This document shows, in pieces, positions 24,009-31,561 of a stretch of 64,000 nt of DNA; position 1 is the stretch's first letter, and every line of letters begins with the position of its first letter. The translations under genes were made by a program, and so were the position numbers. The stretch is from contig CANQBH010000001.1 of the NCBI GenBank assembly GCA_947589155.1, positions 124,001 through 188,000 on the forward strand, in the 5' to 3' direction. The notes below the pieces were generated by a model. It was not told the DNA's origin. It saw only the letters and a list, made by a program, of their open reading frames with translations, and made no database searches. This DNA comes from an uncultured Lachnospiraceae bacterium (lineage in GTDB: Bacteria; Bacillota; Clostridia; Lachnospirales; Lachnospiraceae).

Positions 24009-24923
24009 TTACCCCAATTCGATCATCCGGTCGATACAGCGGCGCGCCTTTCGGATCGTTTCGTCGTCCAATTGAATTTCTTCTCCGCCGGATCCCGATA
24101 TCGCCCGAAATACATCGACAAGGGACGTCGCCTTCATGTTCGGACAGATCAGGTTTTTGGAAAGAGGGAAAAACCGCTTCTTCGGGCAATCGTAGGAAAG
24201 GTGATGCGCAATACTGATCTCTGTTCCGATGATAAACTCCGTCTTTTCCGAAGTGCGGGCATATTCCTGTATCGCGGAAGTAGAGCCGATGAAGTCCGCC
24301 AAGGCAAGGACTTCCGGCATACATTCGGGATGGACAAGTACCTCGGCGTTTGGATGACGGCGTTTTGCTCTTTGCACATCCGCCGCCGATACCCTTGCAT
24401 GGATAGGGCACCCGCCCTGAAGCAGTTTCAGATTTTTATCAGGCGCCTGTTTTGCCACATAATCTCCGAGGTTGCAGTCTGGGATAAAAAGGATGTTTTT
24501 CTCCGGCAGTTTTCGGATGATGTTGACGGCGGAGGAAGATGTCACGCAGACGTCGCATATCGTCTTGAGTTCTGCGGTCGTATTGATATAAGCAACTACC
24601 GTATGATCGGGATACTGTTGTTTGACGCCCTCGATAAGTTCTTTATCCATCTGCTCGGCCATCGGGCAGCCTGCGGACGGATTTGCCAGCAGCACGGTCT
24701 TTTGCGGTGAAAGGATCTTGACTGTTTCCGCCATAAAGCGAACGCCGCACATCAAAACCGTGGACTGCGGCGCGCTTTTCGCCTGCACGCTTAAATTATA
24801 AGAGTCGCCGGTAAAGTCGGCGATCTCCGTGATCTCTTTTGCCTGATAACTGTGCGCGAGGATACAGATATCCTTTTCTTTCTTAATTTTTAGAATTTCC
24901 TTCTGCAATTCAACAATCGTCAT
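24009..24923 (-). CDS. nadA: Quinolinate synthase
   Basis: [4Fe-4S] enzyme that condenses iminoaspartate with dihydroxyacetone phosphate to quinolinate in NAD synthesis. The 304-residue protein shows the three pseudo-repeats of NadA: LAHSYQAKEITEIADFTGDS (about 22), the cluster Cys in VLMCGVRFMAETVKIL (about 59), the second at FIPDCNLGDYVAKQ (about 150), VLVHPECMPEVL, and the last at KNLICPNMKATSL (about 262). It overlaps hydE by 14 bp. No nadB or nadC is in the window, so the iminoaspartate source must lie elsewhere. Confidence 0.93.
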   Translation of the reverse strand: MTIVELQKEILKIKKEKDICILAHSYQAKEITEIADFTGDSYNLSVQAKSAPQSTVLMCGVRFMAETVKILSPQKTVLLANPSAGCPMAEQMDKELIEGVKQQYPDHTVVAYINTTAELKTICDVCVTSSSAVNIIRKLPEKNILFIPDCNLGDYVAKQAPDKNLKLLQGGCPIHARVSAADVQRAKRRHPNAEVLVHPECMPEVLALADFIGSTSAIQEYARTSEKTEFIIGTEISIAHHLSYDCPKKRFFPLSKNLICPNMKATSLVDVFRAISGSGGEEIQLDDETIRKARRCIDRMIELG

Positions 24924-25971
24924 CGTTTTGTTTCTCCTTTTTTACATTCCCGACGGCTGTGACCGCCCGGTATCCGGCGGCGGCGATCCGCTGTTCCAGA
25001 CAGCCGCGGCACTGCGCCGATTCTTCGCCGGTGCAGATTTTGTTTTCATACAGTTCATAAAGTTTTCTCACGCGGACGGGTGAGAGATTCGGCATCACCA
25101 CATTTGCGCCTGCTTTCAGCCCAAGTTCGCGACCCTGCGGATGAATCGTTCCCAGCGCGGTCGTTGAAGGAATCAGGGCATAGGGAAACAGGAGCCTTAA
25201 AATGGAGATCAGCCGCAGCGTCAGAGACAGCGATCCGCTTGAAAACGCGGCAAAAGGCGTTTCCTTATGCGGAATATACGGCCCGATCCCGATCATATCG
25301 GGGCCGAGCGCTTGCAGAAACCGCAGATCTTCTATAAGACAGTCTGCTGTCTGATACGGGGAACCCACCATGAAGCCGGATCCGACCTGATATCCGATTT
25401 CCTTCAAATCATAAAGGCAGCGTTTTCGGTTTTGCAGGCTCATGCTTTCGGGGTGCAGTTTGCGGTAATGCGTATCGTCCGCCGTTTCGTGGCGCAGAAG
25501 ATAGCGGTTCGCGCCCGCGTCGAAATAGGCTTTGTAACTTTCCCTGGTCTTTTCGCCCAGCGACAGCGTGATGGCGCAGTCGGGAAAACGGACGCGTATC
25601 TCGGACACGATCCCGCAGATCAGCGCGTCGGTAAAAAACGGATCTTCGCCGCTTTGCAGGACAAAGGTGCGAAAACCGAGGTCGTACCCTTGCGTGCAGC
25701 AGTCGAGGATCTCCTCTTTGCTCAGCCGATAACGGACGGCGTTTTGGTTTCCGGCGCGGATGCCGCAGTAATAACAGTTGTTTTTGCAAAAGTTGGAAAA
25801 CTCAATGAGGCCGCGCAGATAAACCTCGTCGCCGTAGATCTTTCGACGTTTATCGTCAGCTGCGGCTGCCAGAGAAGAATCCCATTGTTCGCTTTGCAAA
25901 AGCAGCCGCAGTGACGCATCGGACAAGTCGCGCCTGATATCCAGTTCCCGAACCGGATCAAAACCGTTCAT
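24910..25971 (-). CDS. hydE: HydE-type radical SAM maturase of [FeFe] hydrogenase
   Basis: Radical SAM enzyme of 353 residues that takes part in building the H-cluster diiron site. The radical SAM motif is FCKNNCYYCGIRAGN (CX3CX2C, 62-69). The C-terminus has ICTGEESAQCRGC, a CX7CX2C arrangement equal to the accessory cluster site of HydE. IGPYIPHKETPFA and GANVVMPNLSP are also HydE-like. The ATG at 25971 follows GTGAGG; the GTG at 25983 would add four residues. It overlaps the HD gene by 14 bp. HydF, HydG and a hydrogenase are not in the window. A BioB/PylB-like paralogue with another substrate is the alternative. Confidence 0.85.
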   Translation of the reverse strand: MNGFDPVRELDIRRDLSDASLRLLLQSEQWDSSLAAAADDKRRKIYGDEVYLRGLIEFSNFCKNNCYYCGIRAGNQNAVRYRLSKEEILDCCTQGYDLGFRTFVLQSGEDPFFTDALICGIVSEIRVRFPDCAITLSLGEKTRESYKAYFDAGANRYLLRHETADDTHYRKLHPESMSLQNRKRCLYDLKEIGYQVGSGFMVGSPYQTADCLIEDLRFLQALGPDMIGIGPYIPHKETPFAAFSSGSLSLTLRLISILRLLFPYALIPSTTALGTIHPQGRELGLKAGANVVMPNLSPVRVRKLYELYENKICTGEESAQCRGCLEQRIAAAGYRAVTAVGNVKKEKQNDDDC

Positions 25972-26530
25972 AGTCTGCCTCACAACTTCGCATGGCGAGG
26001 ATGGTGCGGCTGATCAAATCATCCAACTCCCAGCCAAGCATTTGGACGCCGCGTTCGATCACTTCTCGGGAGCAGCCCGCCGCAAAGTTCAAGTTTTTAT
26101 ATTTTTTCTTGACGGATTTCAATTCCAGATCAGATACGCTTTTGGATGGGCGCATGATTGCCACCGCCCCGATCAGACCGGTCAGTTCGTCCGTGGCGTA
26201 TAAAACTTTTTCCATCTCATGCTCCGGCGGAATATCGACAGTCAGTTCGTATCCGTGACTGGCGACCGCATGGATCAGCCGCTCGTCTGCGCCGAAGTCG
26301 CGCAGGATCTCTTGCTCCTTTATGCAATGTTCGTTTGGAAATTTCTCAAAATCCAGATCGTGGAGCAGGCCGACAATGCCCCAAAAATCTTCCTCTCCGG
26401 CGTACCCCAGTTCTCGTGCAAAATAACGCATCACACCCTCTACCGTGACGGCGTGCCGCAGATGGAAGGGTTCTTTGTTCCACTCGCACAAAAGCCCCCA
26501 CGCTTCGTCTCTTGTGATCTCTTTTGCCAT
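25958..26530 (-). CDS. HD domain hydrolase
   Basis: A 190-residue protein of the HD superfamily, metal-dependent phosphohydrolases. The metal-binding set is visible as FHLRHAVTVEGVM (His, about 25), LLHDLDFEKFP (His-Asp, about 54), and ASHGYELTVDIPPE (His, about 90). Substrate is unknown. It is the first gene of an operon with hydE and nadA, all with short overlaps that imply translational coupling. AGGAGGAAGACCC precedes the ATG. The operon has a strong promoter and an operator-like motif in its leader. Confidence 0.85.
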   Translation of the reverse strand: MAKEITRDEAWGLLCEWNKEPFHLRHAVTVEGVMRYFARELGYAGEEDFWGIVGLLHDLDFEKFPNEHCIKEQEILRDFGADERLIHAVASHGYELTVDIPPEHEMEKVLYATDELTGLIGAVAIMRPSKSVSDLELKSVKKKYKNLNFAAGCSREVIERGVQMLGWELDDLISRTILAMRSCEADYERF

Positions 26531-26555
26531 ATCGGGTCTTCCTCCTACGTTGGGA

Positions 26556-26576
26556 TTTCAAGCATATAAAACCTAT
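26556..26576. promoter_or_regulatory. Shared 21-bp motif, copy A, in the leader of HD-hydE-nadA
   Basis: TTTCAAGC, TA and AAAACCTAT blocks (plus strand) occur here and at 27219-27239 in the same order and spacing, with two variable positions out of 21. Here it lies just downstream of the expected transcription start. The nearby Rrf2 or LysR protein is the likely binder. Confidence 0.6.
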
Positions 26577-26590
26577 CTACTTAATGAGTT

Positions 26591-26619
26591 ATTGTACGCA
26601 TCCGTCTTTGTTTTGTCAA
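26591..26619 (-). promoter_or_regulatory. Strong sigma-A promoter of the HD-hydE-nadA operon
   Basis: Minus strand: TTGACA (26619-26614), 17-bp spacer, TACAAT (26596-26591). Confidence 0.75.
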
Positions 26620-26688
26620 TAGGACAGCCAAAACCGATGAAATGCCGGACCGCGGTGACCGCTATTTCAGCAAACATCTTTATGAGAG

Positions 26689-26721
26689 AAAAACGCAGCC
26701 GGACATTCTTCGTCGGCTGCG
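26689..26721 (-). terminator. Terminator of the rrf2-type gene
   Basis: Minus strand: CGCAGCCG (26721-26714), 12-base loop, CGGCTGCG (26701-26694), then TTTTT. Confidence 0.85.
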
Positions 26722-26727
26722 GTCGGG

Positions 26728-27165
26728 TCAGATCATATAATTGTCAATGGCGCGTGCGTTTTGCCGGTCGATGATATCCTGCAGCGTGATCCCGTCAAAA
26801 TATTCGTTGATCACTCTGTAAAGGCCCTGCCAGACGGGAAGGGTCGGACATTCGGCGCTACGGTTACATTCTTCGGGATTTTTTCCGACGCACGCGACCG
26901 GAGCAAAATCTCCCTCGGTCAATCGCAGGATCTCGCCCACCGTGTACTGCGAGGGATCTTTTACAAGCATATAGCCGCCTTGGTTGCCGCGGTTTGCGCG
27001 CAGCAGATCGGATCTGTTTAAGATAGGTACGATCTGTTCGAGATATTTCTTTGAAATGTCCTGACGTTTGGCAATATCTTTTAACGCAATATATCCTTCC
27101 TCCCGATGCTCGGCGAGATCAAGGAGCATCCGGAGAGCATAACGCCCTTTTGTTGATATTTTCAT
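26728..27165 (-). CDS. Rrf2 family regulator with cluster-type cysteines
   Basis: A 145-residue Rrf2 regulator. The N-terminus MKISTKGRYALRMLLDLAEH is typical. The winged helix includes DISKKYLEQIVPIL and NRGNQGGYMLVKDPSQYTVGEILR. Three cysteines, CVGKNPEECNRSAEC (about 92-106), have the IscR spacing for an [2Fe-2S] cluster. Rrf2 proteins of this type sense Fe-S status, nitric oxide or cysteine (IscR, NsrR, CymR). The neighbouring operon encodes two Fe-S enzymes, and both this gene and that operon carry the same 21-bp motif, so it is a reasonable candidate regulator for both. Confidence 0.9.
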   Translation of the reverse strand: MKISTKGRYALRMLLDLAEHREEGYIALKDIAKRQDISKKYLEQIVPILNRSDLLRANRGNQGGYMLVKDPSQYTVGEILRLTEGDFAPVACVGKNPEECNRSAECPTLPVWQGLYRVINEYFDGITLQDIIDRQNARAIDNYMI

Positions 27166-27195
27166 ATAGAAAGACCCCTTATCATCGTATGCCTC

Positions 27196-27224
27196 ATCAT
27201 AACACAGATCGAACAGGCTTTCAA
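27196..27224 (-). promoter_or_regulatory. Sigma-A promoter of the rrf2-type gene
   Basis: Minus strand: TTGAAA (27224-27219), 17-bp spacer, TATGAT (27201-27196). The -35 is part of copy B of the shared motif. Confidence 0.65.
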
Positions 27225-27239
27225 GCCTACAAAACCTAT
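27219..27239. promoter_or_regulatory. Shared 21-bp motif, copy B, between rrf2-type and lysR-type genes
   Basis: Same TTTCAAGC, TA, AAAACCTAT order as copy A. It covers the -35 of the rrf2 promoter and lies 25 bp before the lysR-type start, so it could serve autoregulation of either gene. Its reverse complement begins TTATAGGTTT with the two flanking bases, as does the LysR-type site at 28198. Confidence 0.6.
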
Positions 27240-27263
27240 AAGTGAAGCGAGGAAAGGATTGTC

Positions 27264-28184
27264 ATGACGCTGCAGCAGTTACATTATACCATCACGATCG
27301 CCGAAAGCGGTTCGCTCAACAAGGCTGCCGAAATTTTATATATTGCACAGCCTTCGCTGACCAGTTCCATGCAGGAACTGGAAAAAGAACTCGGGATCAC
27401 GATTTTTCATCGAAGCGGACGGGGCGTTACGCTGACGGCCGACGGCATAGAGTTCTTACAATATGCAAAGCAGATCTACGGGCAGTATGAAGATCTTATT
27501 GAAAAATATGGAAATCCGAACAATCTGAAAAAGAAATTCGGCGTTTCCACGCAGCACTATTCTTTTGCCGTCAAAGCATTTGTCGAACTCGTAAAATCCT
27601 TTGACACTTCCTGTTATGAATTTGCCATTCGCGAAACAAAAACAAAGGATGTGATCAGCGATGTCTCCTCAATGAAAAGCGAGATCGGCATTTTGTATCT
27701 CAGTGATTTTAACCGCGCCGCGATCAATAAACTTCTGCGTACCGCCGGATTGGAATTTCATCATCTGATCAACTGCGACGCCTATGTGTATTTGTGGGCG
27801 GGCCATCCGCTTGCAAAAAAGAGTGCCGTCCGCTTTGAGGAACTTGCGGATTACCCATGCCTTTCTTTTGAGCAGGGCGATACCAGTTCGTTTTATTTTG
27901 CGGAGGAGATCCTAAGCACGAATGAATATCTTCGCACGATCAAAGCGAACGATCGGGCGACGATGTTGAATCTGATGATCGGCCTTAACGGATATACCCT
28001 TTGCTCCGGCATCATCTGCGAGGAACTTAACGGCGACGATTTTATTGCCGTGCCGTTTGAAGCCGATTCTGTCGAAGAAGACAGCGTAATGGAGATCGGA
28101 TATATCAGCAGGAAGCACAGTTCGCTCAGCAGCATTGGGCGGAAGTATATCGAGGAAATAAAAAAATATCTGCGGATCGCATAA
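27264..28184 (+). CDS. LysR family transcriptional regulator
   Basis: A 306-residue LTTR. The winged helix-turn-helix is at the N-terminus: LHYTITIAESGSLNKAAEIL, then AQPSLTSSMQELEKELGITIFHR, with HRSGRGVTLTADG as wing. The C-terminal effector domain is periplasmic-binding-like. It is transcribed toward the metNIQ-like remnant, divergent from the rrf2-type gene. A perfect LTTR-type inverted repeat lies 14 bp after its stop, before that locus, which makes the locus its likely target. The effector is unknown; the target suggests an amino acid or sulfur compound. Confidence 0.93.
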   Translation: MTLQQLHYTITIAESGSLNKAAEILYIAQPSLTSSMQELEKELGITIFHRSGRGVTLTADGIEFLQYAKQIYGQYEDLIEKYGNPNNLKKKFGVSTQHYSFAVKAFVELVKSFDTSCYEFAIRETKTKDVISDVSSMKSEIGILYLSDFNRAAINKLLRTAGLEFHHLINCDAYVYLWAGHPLAKKSAVRFEELADYPCLSFEQGDTSSFYFAEEILSTNEYLRTIKANDRATMLNLMIGLNGYTLCSGIICEELNGDDFIAVPFEADSVEEDSVMEIGYISRKHSSLSSIGRKYIEEIKKYLRIA

Positions 28185-28197
28185 GAGCATATCGCAC

Positions 28198-28216
28198 TTA
28201 TAGGTTTCATCTATAA
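28198..28216 (+). promoter_or_regulatory. LysR-type binding site before the metNIQ-like locus
   Basis: TTATAG (28198-28203), 7-bp centre, CTATAA (28211-28216): a perfect inverted repeat that contains the LTTR T-N11-A pattern. Confidence 0.6.
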
Positions 28217-28264
28217 CCCGACATTGTTTTCCCGTATTAGGCGGGAAGCCGACGTCGGGTTATA
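28212..28264 (+). terminator. Nested hairpin between the lysR-type gene and the metNIQ-like locus
   Basis: TATAACCCGAC (28212-28222) and GTCGGGTTATA (28254-28264) form a perfect 11-bp stem. Inside, TTCCCG (28229-28234) pairs with CGGGAA (28242-28247). ATCTTTT follows. The simplest reading is a terminator for the lysR-type gene or an attenuator for the transporter locus; I do not recognise a known riboswitch. Confidence 0.5.
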
Positions 28265-28326
28265 ATCTTTTCGTAAACAAAAACGAATGGCCTCCGTTTT
28301 ATGTTCCATAAAGAGAGGAGTGGTTT

Positions 28327-29012
28327 ATTTCAAAGAAGGGTGAGCAAACAGCATTGTTTCAATTAAAGAATGTAACAAAGATCTTTCGAGCAAAGAACTC
28401 AGGGTCGTAAGGCGATCTATGGCGATGATCTTTCAGGGGTTTAATCTGCTCACGCAGAAAACGGTTCTTGACAATGTGATGCTGCCGTTGAAGATCGCGC
28501 ATGTTCCCCGCAAAGAGCAGAGGGAGCGCGCATTGCAGATGACGGTCATATCAACGGTTTTAGCGTATTTGATCGGGCTTCCGCTTGGCATCCTGCTTGT
28601 TGTTACGGGAAAGGATCATATCCTGCAGAACAGAGTGGTTCATACCATATTGGGGACGATCCCGATCGTTGCGCGGATGGTGGAGTCTTCATTGGAAGAA
28701 GTATCCCCGGGTATCATAGAAGCCGCCGAATCGATGGGGGCGTCTCCCGCAGCCATCATATTCCGGTTCATCCTGCCGGAAGCCATGCCGTCGCTGCTGC
28801 TCGGCGGAGCGATCAATCTGGCGACTGTTTTGGGATACTCCGCAATGGCGGGCTGTATCGGCGGCGGAGGCCTTGGAGCGATCGCGCTGAACTACGGCTG
28901 GTACCGTTATCAAACCGATGTACTGCTTATCACGGTAGTGGTTCTTATTTTGATCGTTCAGATCTTTCAGGAAGCCGGAACGATCCTTGCAAAGAAAATC
29001 AGACATTCATAA
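28327..29012 (+). pseudogene. Collapsed metN-metI fusion remnant
   Basis: Remains of an ATPase (MetN) and permease (MetI) of a methionine-type ABC importer. FQLKNVTKIFRAKN (28357-28398) is the MetN N-terminus, which then hits a stop (28408). In another frame KELRVVRRSMAMIFQGFNLL resumes MetN at the Q-loop, so the Walker A region is gone. After KEQRERALQ the frame runs directly into MetI (MTVISTVLAYLIGLPLGILL), so the rest of MetN and the start of MetI are gone. A further gap lies between RVVHTILG and PIVARMVESSLEEV within MetI. The open part (28419-29012) encodes 197 residues, but without Walker A, signature motif and full membrane domain it cannot work as a transporter. No normal start codon follows the GGAG; ATT stands at the expected place. 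Confidence 0.85.
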
Positions 29013-29040
29013 AACGAAAAAAGAAAAGGAGATATTGATC

Positions 29041-29898
29041 ATGAAAAACTATTCCAAGAAACTTATCACGCTTTCACTGATTGCTGTTACAGTATTGGGC
29101 GCTTTTGCCGGATGCGGAAGTTCATCCGCAGATTCTTCTTCCGCCGCTTCCGATTCTCAGGAAAGCGATACGGTGACGATCAAGGTCGGCGCCAGCGTCA
29201 CACCGCACTCGGAAATTTTGGAGCAGGCAAAGCCGATCCTTGCCGAGCAGGGAATCGATCTTGAGATCATACAGATCGAAGACACCGTAACACCGAATAC
29301 AAGTCTTGCAGAGGGCAGTCTGGACGCCAACTTCTTCCAGCACCAGCCGTATCTGGATGACTTCAATGCGGAAAACGGAACGGATCTTGTGTCCGTAGGC
29401 GCCGTGCATTACGAACCGTTTGGCATTTACGCCGGAAAGACCGCGAACCTTTCCGATCTTCCGGACGGAGCGACCGTGGCAGTCCCGAATAATACCACGA
29501 ATGAAGCGAGGGCCCTGCTCCTGCTCCAGCAGGAAGGCCTGCTCACGCTGAAAGATGGCGTGGATATCAACGCGACGATCAATGACATCGTTGACAATCC
29601 AAAAAACATTCAGTTTAAGGAGATCGCACCGGAGCAGCTTGTCCGTGCGCTTCCGGACGTCGATGTGGCTGTCATCAACGGCAACTATGCCATCGAAGGA
29701 GGATTGAAAGTGAAAGACGCGCTTGCGGTAGAGTCAGATCAGGGCGTCGCTGCAAAGACTTACGAAAATATCGTAGTAGTGCAGAAGAAGGACGAGAACA
29801 ACGAGGCGATCAAAAAACTGGTCGAGGTTTTGCAGAGCGATGAGATCCGCGCATATATCGAGAAGACTTATGACGGCGCTGTTGTTCCGATCAAGTAA
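29041..29898 (+). CDS. metQ: MetQ/NlpA family substrate-binding lipoprotein
   Basis: A 285-residue lipoprotein that would deliver methionine or a related compound to a MetNI importer. It has a lipoprotein signal peptide (LLIALV-type hydrophobic core, lipobox FAGC with Cys about 24), a Ser-rich linker, and the MetQ core: TIKVGASVTPHSEIL, EGSLDANFFQHQPYLDDFN, HYEPFGIYAGK, TVAVPNNTTNEARALLLLQ. AAAGGAGATATTGATC precedes the ATG. The gene is intact, while the importer genes just upstream are broken, so it is now orphaned unless another MetNI partner exists. Confidence 0.92.
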   Translation: MKNYSKKLITLSLIAVTVLGAFAGCGSSSADSSSAASDSQESDTVTIKVGASVTPHSEILEQAKPILAEQGIDLEIIQIEDTVTPNTSLAEGSLDANFFQHQPYLDDFNAENGTDLVSVGAVHYEPFGIYAGKTANLSDLPDGATVAVPNNTTNEARALLLLQQEGLLTLKDGVDINATINDIVDNPKNIQFKEIAPEQLVRALPDVDVAVINGNYAIEGGLKVKDALAVESDQGVAAKTYENIVVVQKKDENNEAIKKLVEVLQSDEIRAYIEKTYDGAVVPIK

Positions 29899-29940
29899 GG
29901 CAATAGAGGCAAAACAAATTTTATAAAGGAGTTTTATATT

Positions 29941-30495
29941 ATGGCAAGAGTAAAATTTATTACAGAAAACGAAGCGAAGGGAAAAGCAAAAGAGGCGTAC
30001 GTCGATCTGGAAAGCCATGGCAAACTGACCAATATGAAGAAGGCGCTCCTTCAGGACTATGCCACCTATGACGCTTTTATGGGCTGGTACACTTCTTGGG
30101 AAAGACTGGTTGAAGTTATCGGGATCAGAGCCGCTACCATCTATGCGCACGCCGTTTCTACAACGAACAGCTGCCAACTCTGCTCTCTGTTCTTTATCAG
30201 CGATCTGAAAGAACTTGGGATCGAACCGCAAGACTTCGTCGCAGACGAAAAGGAGCAGGATCTTATTGAACTTGGAAAGCAGATCGTGAAAGATCCGACA
30301 AGCGTGTCCGACGAGTTGTTTGCCCGTCTGAAAAAAACCTATACCGATGAGGAGATCGTAGTCATCGTCGGTTTTGGTGCGCAGATGATCGCAACGAACA
30401 ACTTTAATTCTGTTTTGCAGATCGATGTAGACGAAAGGCTGCTGCCGATCAAAGACGAATTTCGGCCTGCGACCTGGAGAGAAAATATTCAGTAA
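29941..30495 (+). CDS. Carboxymuconolactone decarboxylase (AhpD-like) family protein
   Basis: A 184-residue all-helical protein of the CMD/AhpD superfamily. The region AVSTTNSCQLCSLFFISDLKELG (in pieces: NSCQLCS at about 76) has a CxxC pair of the kind used by AhpD-type peroxidase adaptors, followed by the usual helix. Its reaction is unknown. AAAGGAG precedes the ATG by 11 bases. It follows metQ closely and probably shares its transcript. It is intact, in contrast to the genes on both sides of the metQ pair. Confidence 0.8.
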   Translation: MARVKFITENEAKGKAKEAYVDLESHGKLTNMKKALLQDYATYDAFMGWYTSWERLVEVIGIRAATIYAHAVSTTNSCQLCSLFFISDLKELGIEPQDFVADEKEQDLIELGKQIVKDPTSVSDELFARLKKTYTDEEIVVIVGFGAQMIATNNFNSVLQIDVDERLLPIKDEFRPATWRENIQ

Positions 30496-30499
30496 GGAG

Positions 30500-31561
30500 G
30501 CGGCGGCGCTCGGAATCTACGACACCGTCCAAAATGCCTGCCGCGAACTGGGTATTCCATTTCACGAAAACGGAAATGTTGTGCCAAACCCCTCCATTGA
30601 TCTTGTGCGTGAACTGTCGGCGCTCGGCAAAAAAGAAAATATAGATTTTATTCTTGCTGTCGGCGGCGGCAGTTCTATCGACACGGCAAAGGCGGCAGCG
30701 CTCGGGATCCCGTATGACGGAGATGTGTGGGACTTCTTCGGAAACAATGCCGTACCGTCAAAGGTACTGCCCGTCGGAGTGATCTCCACGCTCCCCGCCA
30801 GTGGTTCTGAGACGTCAAACTGCGCGATACTTTCCAACGGGGAATGGAAACTTGGATATGAAGATGACCGTATCATCCCAAAATTCGCCATCATGAATCC
30901 GGCGCATACGTTAAAACTGCCTGCGTTTCAGACGGCCTGCGGTGTCGCGGATATTTTATCGCACCTTCTGGAGAGGTATTTTTCCGATGTCGATCACACG
31001 GATGTTACCGATTACCTGATCGAAGGCGCGGTGAAGGCGCTGCTCGTCAACGGAGAGCGCCTTGTGGAACATCCGGATGATTTGAATGCACGGGCGGAAG
31101 TGCAATGGCTTGCATCCATTGCGCACAACAATCTGCTGGATACCGGAAGGATTGCAGATTGGGGATCGCATCGTATCGAACATGAGTTGAGTGCGCAATA
31201 TGGGATCACGCACGGCGAAGGAATGGCCGTGGTTTTAGTCGCATGGACAAAGTTTGCCGCGGAAGAAAAGCCTTGGAAACCGGCGCAGCTCGCGACCCGC
31301 GTTTTTGGGATCGATCCGTACCACTTTTCTGAAAAAGAACGGACATTAAAGTTGTCGGAGGAACTGAACAGGTTTTTCCGATCGCTGAAACTGCGCACTA
31401 CGCTGGATGAACTGGGCATTGATGAGCGGGATTTTTCTACGATGGCGGATCGCGCCACCGACAACGGGACAAAAACGGTAGGGCATTACATCCCGTTGAA
31501 CCGCGAAAAATTTATTGCGGTTCTGAAACTGGCGCTGCAGGATCGGCAAAAGAAACATTAA
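30500..31561 (+). pseudogene. Iron-containing alcohol dehydrogenase lacking its N-terminus
   Basis: Group III (Fe-type) alcohol dehydrogenase. Homology begins abruptly with ALGIYDTVQNACRELGIPF directly behind an AAGGAGG ribosome binding site, without any in-frame start codon in the expected place; about the first 40 residues of the family (start of the Rossmann domain) are missing. The first possible start is GTG at 30581, which would give a 326-residue protein. The rest is preserved: FILAVGGGSSIDTAKAAA, ISTLPASGSETSN, and the metal-binding histidines in ILSHLLERYF, HRIEHELSAQYGITHGEGMAVV. It looks like a recent 5' deletion. Its end overlaps the convergent yitT-like gene by four bases. Confidence 0.75.

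Noticed and set aside
28987-29040. Upstream start for metQ
   Set aside because: It would put charged residues before the lipoprotein signal peptide; the ATG at 29041 has a good ribosome binding site.
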